Source: Fulvivirga sp. (lineage in GTDB: Bacteria > Bacteroidota > Bacteroidia > Cytophagales > Cyclobacteriaceae). From it: a stretch of DNA of 44,013 nucleotides. The DNA lies in contig JANQLQ010000281.1 in assembly GCA_028280565.1 (NCBI GenBank), positions 1 through 44,013 of the forward strand. The letters are read 5' to 3'. Positions 17,635 to 27,481 of this stretch are shown piece by piece (positions within the stretch are counted from its first letter, which is position 1; every line of letters starts with the position of its first letter). The position numbers and the translations under genes are program-made. The notes under the pieces are model-generated. The model was given only the letters and a program-made list of their open reading frames with translations, had not been told where the DNA came from and searched no databases.

Positions 17635-19166
17635 ATAAAAGTATCGTCACTTTCTTGCTCCTATTTACACTGCTCTGTTGTTCCCGGGAACAGCAGGAAA
17701 ACGTCACTTCTCAAAGCAAGCCTAACATTATTTTGTTTTTCGTGGATGATATGGGCTGGCAGGATACATCGGTACCTTTCTGGCATAAGAGAACCCGTTC
17801 CAACGACCGTTATGGCACCCCCAATATGGAGCGATTGGCGGCTGAAGGGATGAAATTTACACAGGCTTACGCTACCCCGGTTTGCTCTCCTACCCGGGTA
17901 AGTCTCATGACCGGGATGAATGCTGCCCGCCATCGTGTTACCAACTGGACCTTGCGCAAAGATGCCCTGCAGCCTATGGAGACGAACCACAAGGAGTTGA
18001 CCTTTCCCCGTTGGAATGTTAACGGCCTGTGTCCTGTGCCCGGCTTGGGCTATTCCGTTCATGCCGATGCTTTGCCCAAGCTGCTCAAAGCAGCCGGCTA
18101 TTTTACCATCCATGCAGGAAAAGCGCACTTTGGGGCGATCGATACGCCGGCGGAAGATCCAAGAGCTATCGGGTTTGATGTAAATATTGCGGGTCATGCC
18201 GCGGGTGGGCCCAAAAGCTATTTGGGTACGGAGAATTTCGGAAATACCGAAGAGTTCAAGGATTCTCCTTGGCCTGTGCCTGGCCTGGAAAAATATCATG
18301 GAAAGGACATTTTTCTTACCGAAGCATTGACCCTCGAAGCAAAATCGGCAATGGACAGTGCATTGAAAAGTGATGCCCCGTTTTTTTTATACATGTCACA
18401 TTATGCGGTACATGTACCCATCATGGGGGACAACAGGTATTTGCAGAAGTACCTGGATGCCGGGTTAGATACGATCGAGGCCAAATACGCCACACTCATC
18501 GAAGGGATGGACAAAAGCCTGGGAGATATTATGGATTACCTGCAGGAAAGGCAGCTGGCAGATAATACGGTTATCTTATTCATGTCCGATAACGGGGGCC
18601 TCAGTGCGCACGGCAGGGGAGGCAGACCACATACCCATAATAAACCCCTGGCCAGCGGCAAAGGATCTATATACGAAGGAGGCATAAGAGAGCCCATGAT
18701 CGTCAAATGGCCGGGGGTGGCAGCGCCCGGTTCCTCCAATCACAATTATCTCATCATAGAAGATTTCTTTCCTACTATCCTGGAAATGGCCGGTGTTGGA
18801 GAATACAAAACCGTACAGGCCATTGACGGGCAAAGCTTTGTCTCCCTTTTAAAGGATACTACTTCCGGGCAAACAACCGAAAGACCACTTTTCTGGCACT
18901 ATCCAAACCATTGGGGCCCGAATGGTCCCGGCATTGGTGCGTTCAGCGCGGTACGTTTAGGGGACTGGAAGCTGATCTACTATCATCTGGACGAAAGCTA
19001 TGAATTGTTTAATATCGCTGACGATATTGGAGAGCAACAGGACCTGGCACAAGCTAACCCGGCTAAAAAGGCTGAATTATCAAAAATACTCGGGAGTTTT
19101 CTGAAGAAGGTGGGTGCACAGTTGCCCTGGCATAAACCGACCGGTAAAAAGGTCGCTTATCCGTAG
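17631..19166 (+). CDS. S1-family sulfatase (Cys-type), lipoprotein
   Basis: A 511-residue arylsulfatase-superfamily enzyme that would remove sulfate esters from a glycan. I chose ATG 17631 because it begins a lipoprotein signal (MNKSIVTFLLLFTLLCCSRE). Metal-binding Asp residues lie in FFVDDMGWQD (about 37-45). The formylglycine signature is TPVCSPTRVSLMTG with C85, which must be oxidised to formylglycine before the enzyme works. Further family motifs are HAGKAHFG, FLYMSHYAVHVPI, LFMSDNGG (second metal site) and GGIREPMIVKWPG. The C-terminal DWKLIYYHLDESYELFNI is intact. It is the first of three sulfatases, 29 bases before the next. Subfamily and sulfate position cannot be read from sequence alone. 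Confidence 0.94.
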   Translation: MNKSIVTFLLLFTLLCCSREQQENVTSQSKPNIILFFVDDMGWQDTSVPFWHKRTRSNDRYGTPNMERLAAEGMKFTQAYATPVCSPTRVSLMTGMNAARHRVTNWTLRKDALQPMETNHKELTFPRWNVNGLCPVPGLGYSVHADALPKLLKAAGYFTIHAGKAHFGAIDTPAEDPRAIGFDVNIAGHAAGGPKSYLGTENFGNTEEFKDSPWPVPGLEKYHGKDIFLTEALTLEAKSAMDSALKSDAPFFLYMSHYAVHVPIMGDNRYLQKYLDAGLDTIEAKYATLIEGMDKSLGDIMDYLQERQLADNTVILFMSDNGGLSAHGRGGRPHTHNKPLASGKGSIYEGGIREPMIVKWPGVAAPGSSNHNYLIIEDFFPTILEMAGVGEYKTVQAIDGQSFVSLLKDTTSGQTTERPLFWHYPNHWGPNGPGIGAFSAVRLGDWKLIYYHLDESYELFNIADDIGEQQDLAQANPAKKAELSKILGSFLKKVGAQLPWHKPTGKKVAYP

Positions 19167-19195
19167 GTTTCTAGCGTTTCAATCCTCACTTTGCA

Positions 19196-20668
19196 ATGGA
19201 GTTTAGAATAATAATATTACGTTCCGTCATGTGGGCAAAGCTTTGGAAGGTTACATATTTCCGTCAATTTTCATGTAGGGTGAAAACTGCACTATCACTG
19301 GTCATTATATTTTTGCATACGTACGATCTTGGCGCACAGGCCCGGGGACCTTCTAATAAGCCCAATTATGTACTGATCGTAGCAGATGACCTGGGGTTTG
19401 CCGACTTAAGCATCCATGGCAGTCAACAGATCAAGACCCCTAACATTGATGCGTTGGCCCAGGAAGGAGCTCGTTTTACGGAAGGCTATGTGTCATCCCC
19501 TGTCTGTAGCCCTTCGAGGGCAGGGTTGCTTACCGGGCGAAACCAGGTCGAGTTCGGTCACGACAATAACATAGGAGACAATCAACCGGGATTTGATCCT
19601 CAATATTTGGGTCTTCCTGTTACTGAAAAAACCATTGGAGATCATTTAAAGCCATTGGGCTATGTCAGTGGCTTGGTGGGGAAATGGCACTTGGGCTACG
19701 GATCGCAATTCCACCCGTTGAACAGGGGTTTTGATGAGTTTTGGGGCTATACCGGCGGAGGTCATGACTATTTTAGATCGTTACCCGATGGCCAGGGCTA
19801 CCTGTCACCCATAGCATGTAATTACAAAACCCCCGGGCCGATCACCTACATTACCGATGATAAGGGGGACGAATGTGTCGGTTTTATTGAAAGACACAAA
19901 AACCGGCCTTTCTTCCTGTATGCCTCTTTCAACGCTCCGCATACACCCATGCAGGCTACGGAAGAGGACCTGCAACGCTACCGGCATATTCCCGGTAAAA
20001 AACGAAGGGCTTACGCCGCCATGGTACACCGGCTCGACGTGAATGTAGGTAAGATCGTGAAGGCCATCGAAGAAAATGGCTTGAAAGAAAACACGATCAT
20101 CGTTTTCATTAGCGATAACGGCGGACCAGTGGAATCCAATGCGTCTGTTAATGCGCCCTACAACGGCCAAAAGGGGATTTTATTGGAAGGAGGTATCCAT
20201 GTGCCGTTCATCATCCATTGGCCGGGGACTATTCCGGCAGGGGTGGTCTATGACAAGCCGGTTTCTACACTGGACCTGGCGCCTACCTTTGTGGAGCTGT
20301 CCGGTGGTGAAAGCAACCAGGCAAAATTTAGTGGTGTAAACCTTATGCCCTATATTTTGAGTAGCAAGAGTACGGCGCCTCATGAAGAGCTGAAATGGCG
20401 TTTTACCATCAGTGCGGCCATCCGGCAGGGCGATTGGAAATTGGTGCGGGTACCCGATCGCTTGCCCATGCTGTATCATTTGCCATCGGATGTTTCGGAA
20501 CAAAAGAATGTCGCTTTAATGAATATCGAAAAAACCGAAGAGCTTTTAAAAAAACTGGGCCAGTGGGACGTAACACTGCCACACCCGGTATTTTTGGAGG
20601 GAGCGGTATGGAAAAAGCGGCAACTTGATCTGTACGATATGACGTATCCACTAGTACAACCGGAATAA
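19196..20668 (+). CDS. S1-family sulfatase (Cys-type)
   Basis: A 490-residue secreted sulfatase. Motifs are LIVADDLGFADLS (about 60-72), SPVCSPSRAGLLTG with the formylglycine Cys C104, GLVGKWHLGYG, FLYASFNAPHTPM, VFISDNGGPVE and LLEGGIHVPFIIHWPG. The N-terminus before the hydrophobic segment TALSLVIIFLHTYDLGAQ is long and basic. ATG 19229 (MWAKLWK) is an equally possible start giving a 479-residue protein. No clear lipobox is visible. It is tightly packed with sulfatases on both sides, so probably one transcript. It differs strongly from its neighbours, so the three sulfatases likely act on different sulfate positions or sugars. Confidence 0.93.
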   Translation: MEFRIIILRSVMWAKLWKVTYFRQFSCRVKTALSLVIIFLHTYDLGAQARGPSNKPNYVLIVADDLGFADLSIHGSQQIKTPNIDALAQEGARFTEGYVSSPVCSPSRAGLLTGRNQVEFGHDNNIGDNQPGFDPQYLGLPVTEKTIGDHLKPLGYVSGLVGKWHLGYGSQFHPLNRGFDEFWGYTGGGHDYFRSLPDGQGYLSPIACNYKTPGPITYITDDKGDECVGFIERHKNRPFFLYASFNAPHTPMQATEEDLQRYRHIPGKKRRAYAAMVHRLDVNVGKIVKAIEENGLKENTIIVFISDNGGPVESNASVNAPYNGQKGILLEGGIHVPFIIHWPGTIPAGVVYDKPVSTLDLAPTFVELSGGESNQAKFSGVNLMPYILSSKSTAPHEELKWRFTISAAIRQGDWKLVRVPDRLPMLYHLPSDVSEQKNVALMNIEKTEELLKKLGQWDVTLPHPVFLEGAVWKKRQLDLYDMTYPLVQPE

Positions 20669-20741
20669 GAACAGGATGTCAATACAAGCAAAAGCAGGTT
20701 TTGAATATGTTATATCGATGAACAGATGGTTTTGAATTAAA

Positions 20742-22289
20742 ATGATCAATAGAATGCGAATCGTATACCCCCGTGTTTGTATTATTCAATGGTTGGCCGT
20801 ATTGCTATGTGCTGGCTGTCAACCAAAAGTCGGCGGGGAAGAGACACAAAACAAGCCCAACATCCTGTTCCTGTTTGCTGATGACCATACCTATGATGCC
20901 ATCCATGCTTTTGGTAATCACATTATCCATACACCTAATCTCGACAGGCTAGCGGGGGCAGGCGTTTCCTTTACTCATTCCTACAATATGGGGAGCTGGA
21001 CAGGAGCAGTATGCCTGTCTTCCCGGGCCATGATCATGTCAGGCAGGTCGGTTTGGGATGCAAAGGTACACTCCGAGCGGTGGGAACAAAGCGATGATAT
21101 CGCTGCATCTCAAAACTGGGGGCAGCTCATGCGTGAACAAGGTTATAATACCTACATGACAGGAAAATGGCATATAAAACATCCTGCTGACCAGGTTTTT
21201 GACGTTGTAAAGCACGAAAGGCCGGGAATGCCCAAAGACCATTGGGATTCGAAAAAAATCGGTGAAATGAAAAAACTGCTGGCAGAAGACAAGGACATCC
21301 AGTCTTTAATGCCTGTTGGATACTCTCGTCCCGTTAGCTCTACCGACACGTCCTGGTCGCCCACCGACACACGACATGGCGGTTATTGGAAAGGTGGCAA
21401 ACACTGGAGTGAGGTAGTCAAAGAAGACGCGCTGGAATTTATTGCAGATGCTGCGCAAAAAGAAGACCCTTTTTTCATGTACGTGGCATTTAATGCACCC
21501 CATGATCCCAGGCAGGCCCCACGGGAGTTTTTAGATCGTTATCCGCTGGAAAACATCCCCTTACCTAGCAATTGGCTCCCGGAATATCCCTATCACAATG
21601 AAATAGGGTGTTCGCGATTCCTAAGAGATGAAATGCTGGCGCCCTTTCCTCGTACATCCCACGCCACCAGGACACATCTCAAAGAATATTACGCCATCAT
21701 CACCCATCTCGATGCACAGATCGGCGACATCCTGGATGCGCTTGAAGCGTCTGGCAAAGCAGGGAATACGTATATCTTCTTTACAGCCGACCACGGGCTG
21801 TCGGTGGGCCGTCATGGGCTGCTGGGTAAGCAGAACCTTTTCGACCACAGTATCCGGGTGCCACTTATTGTAACCGGTCCAGGGATTCCCGTCAACCAAA
21901 AGAGGCCTGTCGATATCTACTTGCAGGATATCATGGCCACAAGCCTTGAGCTGGCAGGTGTGCCAAAGCCGGGTTATCTTTTCTTTAATAGCTTCCTGGA
22001 CGTAGCCAAAGGAAAAGCGGCAGAAGGAGCTTACGACGAAGAGGGTATCTACGGCACTTACATTGATTTTCAACGCATGATCAGGAAGGATGACTTCAAG
22101 CTGATCGTTTATCCCAAAATAAAAAAAGTCTTGCTGTTTGATATGAAAAATGATCCCGGGGAAATGAATGACCTCGCATCGCTTCCGCAATACCGGGAAC
22201 GTACCAAGTCTATGTTCGCAAGCTTACTTAAACTGCAGGCTAAAATGAATGATCCGCTGGATTTAAGATCAATGTATAATGAACTGTAA
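20742..22289 (+). CDS. S1-family sulfatase (Cys-type, C-x-S-x-R), lipoprotein
   Basis: A 515-residue sulfatase. The signal peptide ends in a lipobox, LLCAGCQP (lipidated C26). Metal-site motif LFLFADDHTYDAIH (about 42-55) is followed by the formylglycine signature GAVCLSSRAMIMSG with C91; Ser replaces the more usual Pro at the third position, which is known for active sulfatases. Later motifs are MTGKWHIKH, FMYVAFNAPHDPRQAP, FFTADHGLSVGRHGLLGKQN and DHSIRVPLIVTGPG. The ATG at 20742 or the one at 20754 (MRIVYP) could start the protein. It lies 73 bases after the second sulfatase and 98 bases before GH95. Confidence 0.93.
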   Translation: MINRMRIVYPRVCIIQWLAVLLCAGCQPKVGGEETQNKPNILFLFADDHTYDAIHAFGNHIIHTPNLDRLAGAGVSFTHSYNMGSWTGAVCLSSRAMIMSGRSVWDAKVHSERWEQSDDIAASQNWGQLMREQGYNTYMTGKWHIKHPADQVFDVVKHERPGMPKDHWDSKKIGEMKKLLAEDKDIQSLMPVGYSRPVSSTDTSWSPTDTRHGGYWKGGKHWSEVVKEDALEFIADAAQKEDPFFMYVAFNAPHDPRQAPREFLDRYPLENIPLPSNWLPEYPYHNEIGCSRFLRDEMLAPFPRTSHATRTHLKEYYAIITHLDAQIGDILDALEASGKAGNTYIFFTADHGLSVGRHGLLGKQNLFDHSIRVPLIVTGPGIPVNQKRPVDIYLQDIMATSLELAGVPKPGYLFFNSFLDVAKGKAAEGAYDEEGIYGTYIDFQRMIRKDDFKLIVYPKIKKVLLFDMKNDPGEMNDLASLPQYRERTKSMFASLLKLQAKMNDPLDLRSMYNEL

Positions 22290-22387
22290 CTCGTTCCCGG
22301 AATACCGACAAGAATATATAAAAACTATACCAATAAGCTGTATCCGATTTTTAGATCATTTTTCAGACTCAAGACAGGTTTTCAATT

Positions 22388-24766
22388 ATGAATACTAGTA
22401 CGATCAAATTACTAACTACAATTTTATTGTCATCCGTCCTCTTTTCCTGTGAGCCGCCAAATGATACTACGGGATCACCCCCTAACCGGCTATGGTATGC
22501 CCAGCCGGCTACTGGGTGGGATCACGCCTTGCCCGTAGGAAATGGCAGGATGGGGGCAATGGTATTTGGTGATCCAAATACCGAGAGGATACAGCTAAAC
22601 GAAGATTCCTTGTGGCCGGGAGGCCCGGATTGGGGAGATGCCAAGGGCTCCCCGGAAGACCTGGAAGAACTTCGTCGTCTCCTCGGCGATGGAAAAGTAC
22701 ACCAGGCTGACAGGTTTATCGTGGACAAGTTTTCCATGGGGCAGATCATCCGGTCACATCAGACCATGGGCGATCTGTACATTGACTTCCAGGATGAAAC
22801 GCCGGTAGAAAAGTATACGAGGGCGCTAAGCCTGGATTCTGCACTGGTCACAGTAAGGTATACAAAAAGAGGCGCCCAAATCACTCAACGGGTTTTTTCT
22901 TCTGCTCCCGATAATGTTATGGCAATATCCTTGACCACCACGGCTACGGGAGGAATGAATTTTGAACTCCGGTTGGACAGGCCCGCAGATCATGGCCATC
23001 CCACGGTCATAACCTCCAACCTTTCCGAAAATGAGATCAGCATGAAAGGGACCGTGACCCAGTATGGCGGAAAATTGAACGCGCAGTCTGTACCTTTGGA
23101 TTATGGGGTGAATTTTGAGACCAGGCTGAAAGTTAAGCATTCGGGGGGTAGCATAACAGCATCCAATGGCCGCTTGAGCCTTGAAGGAGTGCGCCAAGCG
23201 GAAATTTACCTGGTAAGCGCTACCTCTTTTTATCATGAAGACTATGAACAAAATAATGCTGAAACCCTGCTGGCCTTGGATAAGAGTACCTTTGAACAGC
23301 TATTGAAACGGCATGTAGAGGACTACCAGCCCCTGTTCCAAAGGGTAACGTTCGACCTGGGAGAAAATACCTTGGATTCACTGCCCACAGATCTTCGTCT
23401 CGAGCGAGTGAAAATGGGGACCTATGACCCGGGCTTGGTCGACAGGATGTTCTCTTACGGTCGTTACTTGCTGATATCCAGCTCAAGGCCCGGCACTAAT
23501 CCCGCTAACCTGCAAGGGATATGGAACGAACATATTGAGGCTCCCTGGAATGCAGATTATCACCTGAATATCAACCTGCAAATGAATTACTGGCCGGCAG
23601 AGGTGACCAACCTTTCCGAGTGCCATGAACCCCTGTTCGATTATGTGGAAAGACTGGTAGAGCGGGGACGTATCACAGCCCGGGAGCAATATGGATGCCG
23701 GGGGGCGGTGATCCATCATGCTACTGACTTGTGGGCGCCGGCATGGATGCGGGCCGCACAACCCTATTGGGGAGGCTGGGTGCATGGCGGAGGCTGGCTG
23801 GTGCAGCATTTTTGGGAACATTATCTTTTTAACAAAAACCGGGAGTTTCTTGGGCAAAAAGCCTATCCTGCGATGAAAGCCATCGCCCTGTTCTACCTGG
23901 ATTGGCTGATCAAACATCCCGGGGATGGCAAATGGGTAGCCGCTCCCTCCACTTCTCCCGAAAACTCGTATCTCGCGAAAGACGGAGAGCGGGCTGCTGT
24001 TTCGTTAGGTACCGCTATGGGGCAGCAAATTGTAGCCGAAGTATTTGACCATACGCTCAAGGCGGCTGAAGAACTGGACATTTCAGATGAATTTACCAAA
24101 GCGATCCGGGAAAAGCTCGACAACCTTCGATCCGGCGTGGTGATCGGGGAAGATGGCAGGATACTGGAATGGGATCAGCCCTATGATGAGCCGGAAAAAG
24201 GACATAGGCATATGTCGCACCTCTACGCTTTACACCCCGGTCATGTGATCACAAAACAAGGCACCCCAGCGCTGTTTGCAGCCGCCAGGAAAACGCTGGA
24301 CTACCGGCTGGACCATGGTGGCGCCGGTACGGGATGGAGCAGGGCCTGGTTGATCAATTTTTCTGCCAGGTTACTGGATGGGGAGATGGCAGATGAACAC
24401 ATCCGGCTATTCTTGCAGAAGTCTACGGCTTTGAACCTGTTTGACCTGCACCCCCCGTTCCAGATCGACGGAAACTTCGGCTTTACCGCGGGGGTGGCCG
24501 AAATGCTCCTTCAATCTCACACCGATGTGCTCGAAATACTTCCGGCGCTGCCAAAGGCATGGTCGGAAGGTAAAGTGACCGGTTTGAAAGCCCGGGGCGA
24601 TTTTGAAGTGGACCTGGCATGGGAAAATGGTAAATTGAGCCAAGCAGAGATCCGGTCCTTTGTCGGAGGCCAGCAAAAGGTTCGCTATGGTGGCAAGATG
24701 GTATCCCTGGATTTTACCGAAAACCCGGTAATACGGTTGAATCATGACCTAAGGACAGTGAATTGA
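22388..24766 (+). CDS. GH95 alpha-L-fucosidase (second copy), lipoprotein
   Basis: A 792-residue enzyme of the same family as the gene at 14036 but clearly diverged from it. The N-terminus is a lipoprotein signal, [13 protein letters not shown] (lipidated C21). GH95 motifs are [19 protein letters not shown] (about 44-62), [19 protein letters not shown] (N394 and N396), STSPENSY (E525), [22 protein letters not shown] and [15 protein letters not shown] (D694). These are the positions expected to carry catalysis. Membrane anchoring, compared with the apparently soluble first copy, suggests the two act in different compartments or on different chain ends. It is the last intact gene of PUL 1. Confidence 0.94.
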   Translation: MNTSTIKLLTTILLSSVLFSCEPPNDTTGSPPNRLWYAQPATGWDHALPVGNGRMGAMVFGDPNTERIQLNEDSLWPGGPDWGDAKGSPEDLEELRRLLGDGKVHQADRFIVDKFSMGQIIRSHQTMGDLYIDFQDETPVEKYTRALSLDSALVTVRYTKRGAQITQRVFSSAPDNVMAISLTTTATGGMNFELRLDRPADHGHPTVITSNLSENEISMKGTVTQYGGKLNAQSVPLDYGVNFETRLKVKHSGGSITASNGRLSLEGVRQAEIYLVSATSFYHEDYEQNNAETLLALDKSTFEQLLKRHVEDYQPLFQRVTFDLGENTLDSLPTDLRLERVKMGTYDPGLVDRMFSYGRYLLISSSRPGTNPANLQGIWNEHIEAPWNADYHLNINLQMNYWPAEVTNLSECHEPLFDYVERLVERGRITAREQYGCRGAVIHHATDLWAPAWMRAAQPYWGGWVHGGGWLVQHFWEHYLFNKNREFLGQKAYPAMKAIALFYLDWLIKHPGDGKWVAAPSTSPENSYLAKDGERAAVSLGTAMGQQIVAEVFDHTLKAAEELDISDEFTKAIREKLDNLRSGVVIGEDGRILEWDQPYDEPEKGHRHMSHLYALHPGHVITKQGTPALFAAARKTLDYRLDHGGAGTGWSRAWLINFSARLLDGEMADEHIRLFLQKSTALNLFDLHPPFQIDGNFGFTAGVAEMLLQSHTDVLEILPALPKAWSEGKVTGLKARGDFEVDLAWENGKLSQAEIRSFVGGQQKVRYGGKMVSLDFTENPVIRLNHDLRTVN

Positions 24767-25461
24767 CGGTTAGGTTACATGATGAATTATATTTGCGGTA
24801 GTGGGAAGCTCTCGATCAGTCAGCAATAGGCTTGATTCTTTGGCCAGACCCTTGCCATAATTTAAAATCCCTTAGAATGATCTTATTTTGTAAAATGAGT
24901 ACGATGTCCTTGTTAATGCTACTAAGGAAACCTCGGCTCGTGTGATATAATTACGATCACGCACGGAAGTTAAACTATAACTCTTCCTCGATATTTCGCT
25001 GTGATCCGCCTCCGGTATGTTGACCCACAGTGTATGGCCTATGCTGGCTGGTGCAGCATTTTTGGGATATTCTTTGGCATAGGCTATAATTTCTTTGATA
25101 CTCTCTTGGATACAAAACGACCTTATTGCATGTCATCATATTTTTTAGAATATGATCGGTTATTGTCGGAAAGGTCTCCGCTACTTAAAATTACGAGCAA
25201 TGAGCATAATCTAGGGTGTAAGAAGATACACAAATTTGATGCAATTGAACGTTTACGGATTCTTAAAACCATACTCTTATTGTTTCAATTCCCAGGGACA
25301 TTCTGTAAACCCTATGTGATTGAGACCACACATCTTTTGAGGATTTCTATTTTTAGTCAGACGCCATTATTTTAGCAATATTTAAAAATATTCTTTAACT
25401 TGAATGTTTAGCCGAATTTCAGGGCGCTTAAAAATTAGGTCCAATTTAACTCTTGTTATAA
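24767..25461. other. Boundary between PUL 1 and PUL 2
   Basis: No convincing intact gene is present in about 700 bases. On the minus strand, from about 25130 down to 24880, an open frame without a start reads ESIKEIIAYAKEYPKNAAPA and then GHTLWVNIPEADHSEI and SLVALTRTSYSFYKIRSF to a stop. Its composition is protein-like but I do not recognise it, so it could be a gene scrap. A palindrome AATATTTAAAAATATT lies near 25377. The promoter for the second sigma-factor gene should be near 25380-25450. Confidence 0.4.
25043..25067 (+). repeat. 25-bp exact copy of a segment of the second GH95
   Basis: GCTGGCTGGTGCAGCATTTT plus TGGGA (25043-25067) is identical to 23793-23817 inside the GH95 gene. The flanks do not match. 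An exact 25-mer is unlikely by chance in 44 kb, so this looks like a small insertion or repair scar. Confidence 0.6.
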
Positions 25462-26133
25462 TTGCAAGTCACTCCTAACAGTCTGAATTACGGGAAATCA
25501 GGTTCAGAACAGTCATTTAATAGTGAATCTAAAAAATCGGCATTACTTTCAAAGAGCCTGTCACACCAGGAAATTATACAGGGCCTTGAGCATGGCAATG
25601 AGTCTGTTTTGGGTTATGTATATCATAAATATGTCCAGGACCTGTTTGGCTTCGGCTCGCAGTTTACACGCGACACGGAACTTGTAAAGGACAGCATCCA
25701 CGAGGTTTTTGTTTCATTAATTACCAAACGGCAATCACTGGGAAAGATCCGGTCGCTTAAGTCCTACCTTTTTGCCTCGGTTTATCACAGGATAATTTAT
25801 AATATTAAAAAGAACAACGTTTTTAAGGCTGAAAAACAAACGGTCGGCTACCTCGATTTCAACATTGAGTTTTCAGTCCAAAGCCGTTTGATCATGGATG
25901 AGTCAAAACAGGAAATGTTGAAGAAAATCACATCAGCCATTAAAAAGATACGGCCGAAACAAAGGCAGGCGATCCTTCATTATTATTATGATGGCTTTAT
26001 CCATGAAGAAATCGCATCGATCATGGGATTGAAAAATGCTCATTCCGTAACAAAACTTATTTCCAGGGGGTTGCAGGCCATTCGGGAAAGTATTATTGCG
26101 ATGGTTTGGTTAGCTGTTTTAGGCGGGTTATAG
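25462..26133 (+). CDS. ECF RNA polymerase sigma factor, FecI/PUL type (second)
   Basis: A 223-residue ECF sigma factor. Region 2 (about 45-110) has VYHKYVQDLFGFGSQF and VKDSIHEVFVSLITKRQSLG. Region 4 (about 150-210) has IRPKQRQAILHYYYDGFIHE and a helix-turn-helix EIASIMGLKNAHSVTKLISR. The C-terminus is hydrophobic (IIAMVWLAVLGGL), like that of the first sigma factor. The reading frame has no ATG before region 4, so the start is likely the TTG at 25462, which adds a Ser-rich lead of about 35 residues that may not all be translated. It is followed by FecR and SusC in the same order as PUL 1. Confidence 0.92.
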   Translation: MQVTPNSLNYGKSGSEQSFNSESKKSALLSKSLSHQEIIQGLEHGNESVLGYVYHKYVQDLFGFGSQFTRDTELVKDSIHEVFVSLITKRQSLGKIRSLKSYLFASVYHRIIYNIKKNNVFKAEKQTVGYLDFNIEFSVQSRLIMDESKQEMLKKITSAIKKIRPKQRQAILHYYYDGFIHEEIASIMGLKNAHSVTKLISRGLQAIRESIIAMVWLAVLGGL

Positions 26134-26302
26134 CTTAAATTATTCTTACTTTTCTTAAGGTATTTTCTCACAAGGCCTACGGAACAGGTCGGTTTACACT
26201 GGTTTGATATAAAAAGTTTTAGCCAATGGAATAATAGGCAGGTCTTACTACTCATATAGTTAAAGGGGTGGAAGAGTAGATTAATTTCTAAATCAAATTT
26301 TT

Positions 26303-27346
26303 GTGAAGTATAAAGATTTCAGCTCCTGGGAATTGGCAGAGGACCACTATTTTGTCAATTGGGTACTCAGACCAAATAAACATTCCGATAAATTCTGGGA
26401 ACAGTTTCTGGCCGATCATCCGGAGAAATCCGGGGAAGTACTATTGGCACGGGAAATTGTAACCGGTATTCAATATTCAAACAGTCCAAAGTTAAATGAT
26501 ACGGACTATAATGACCTGTTCGAGCGAATAATAAGTACGAAGAGATCAAGGGAGTCATCTTATGCTCCCTTCCTACAAAAAAACAGGTACCGATGGGCTA
26601 AATATGCTGCTGCCGTAGTGGTGCTTACTTTATTGGGTGTTTTTTTGTTTCAAAGAAGTTGGTTGGACTCTTATCAGTCGCAAGAAGAGATCGTCCGGAT
26701 ATTGACTAAAGAAAGTCCCATGGGAAGCAAGCTGACCACTGTTTTAAGTGATGGTTCCAGGGTTAAATTGAATGCAGGCTCAAAAATTGTTTACCCCGAA
26801 GAATTCAGCGATACTTTAAGAAGGGTTTACCTTACTGGCGAAGCCTATTTCGAGGTTGAAAGTGACCCAAGGAGACCCTTTAGGGTAGAAAGCAATAAAG
26901 TGGGGACAGAGGTTTTAGGAACTTCTTTCAACGTGAGAGCCTACCCGGATGATCACAAAATAAGTGTAGCCGTAGCCGAAGGAAAAGTGCGGGTAACGAA
27001 TGCCGGCGGGTCCACCATGAAATTTGAGCATACCTTGCTCCCTTACCAGGAATCCGAAGTAAACATTTTAAATGGCCAGGTGATAAAGCGGGAACTACGG
27101 GATGACATGATCTTCGCCTGGACCAACTGGAAACTTGTGTTCAGAGAAGAACCGTTGTTTTCAATTTTGAAAAAACTGGAACGATGGTATAACGTAGAGT
27201 TCGAGTTTAAAGAAAAGATCGAGACCCTTGATACTTACACAGGAAGCTTCGACAACGATCCTTTAAATGTGGTCTTGGAGGCATTGAAATCCCAGGGTGC
27301 ATTTAACTATGAAATACAAGGTTGGAAAATACAAATCACAAACTAA
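26303..27346 (+). CDS. FecR-family anti-sigma factor (second)
   Basis: A 347-residue regulator with a GTG start at 26303. The cytoplasmic part spans about 1-93 and a membrane segment about 94-116 (WAKYAAAVVVLTLLGVFLF). The FecR domain contains VLSDGSRVKLNAGSKIVYPE and RRPFRVESNKVGTEVLGTSF. The DUF4974-type C-terminus is about 270-347 (FREEPLFSILKKLERWYNVE). It should hold the adjacent sigma factor until the PUL 2 SusC signals. The gene is 170 bases downstream of the sigma factor and 135 bases upstream of susC. Confidence 0.93.
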   Translation: MKYKDFSSWELAEDHYFVNWVLRPNKHSDKFWEQFLADHPEKSGEVLLAREIVTGIQYSNSPKLNDTDYNDLFERIISTKRSRESSYAPFLQKNRYRWAKYAAAVVVLTLLGVFLFQRSWLDSYQSQEEIVRILTKESPMGSKLTTVLSDGSRVKLNAGSKIVYPEEFSDTLRRVYLTGEAYFEVESDPRRPFRVESNKVGTEVLGTSFNVRAYPDDHKISVAVAEGKVRVTNAGGSTMKFEHTLLPYQESEVNILNGQVIKRELRDDMIFAWTNWKLVFREEPLFSILKKLERWYNVEFEFKEKIETLDTYTGSFDNDPLNVVLEALKSQGAFNYEIQGWKIQITN

Positions 27347-27405
27347 ATACCTATGATGACTAACCAAAACAAATCGTTTTTTGATTCAGGTTGAAGGTGG
27401 ATAAA

Positions 27406-27443
27406 ACTCCCCGGTGTTGGCCGCATTACCACATACTACCGAC
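27406..27443 (+). promoter_or_regulatory. Hairpin in the FecR-SusC gap (PUL 2)
   Basis: CTCCCCGG (27407-27414) pairs with CCGGGGAG (27436-27443). The inner bases TGTTGG and CCGACA extend the stem with one bulge and one G-T pair. It lies about 40 bases before susC and mirrors the hairpin at 2848-2891 in PUL 1. The absence of a T-run argues against a simple terminator. Confidence 0.45.
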
Positions 27444-27481
27444 ATCCGGGGAGAAAGTCGTCTTTAATTTTCAATTGTTCT

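Noticed and set aside
25001-25375. Plus-strand 124-residue frame between the PULs
   Set aside because: Phe/Cys-rich composition with no domain. The opposite strand looks more protein-like over part of the same DNA.
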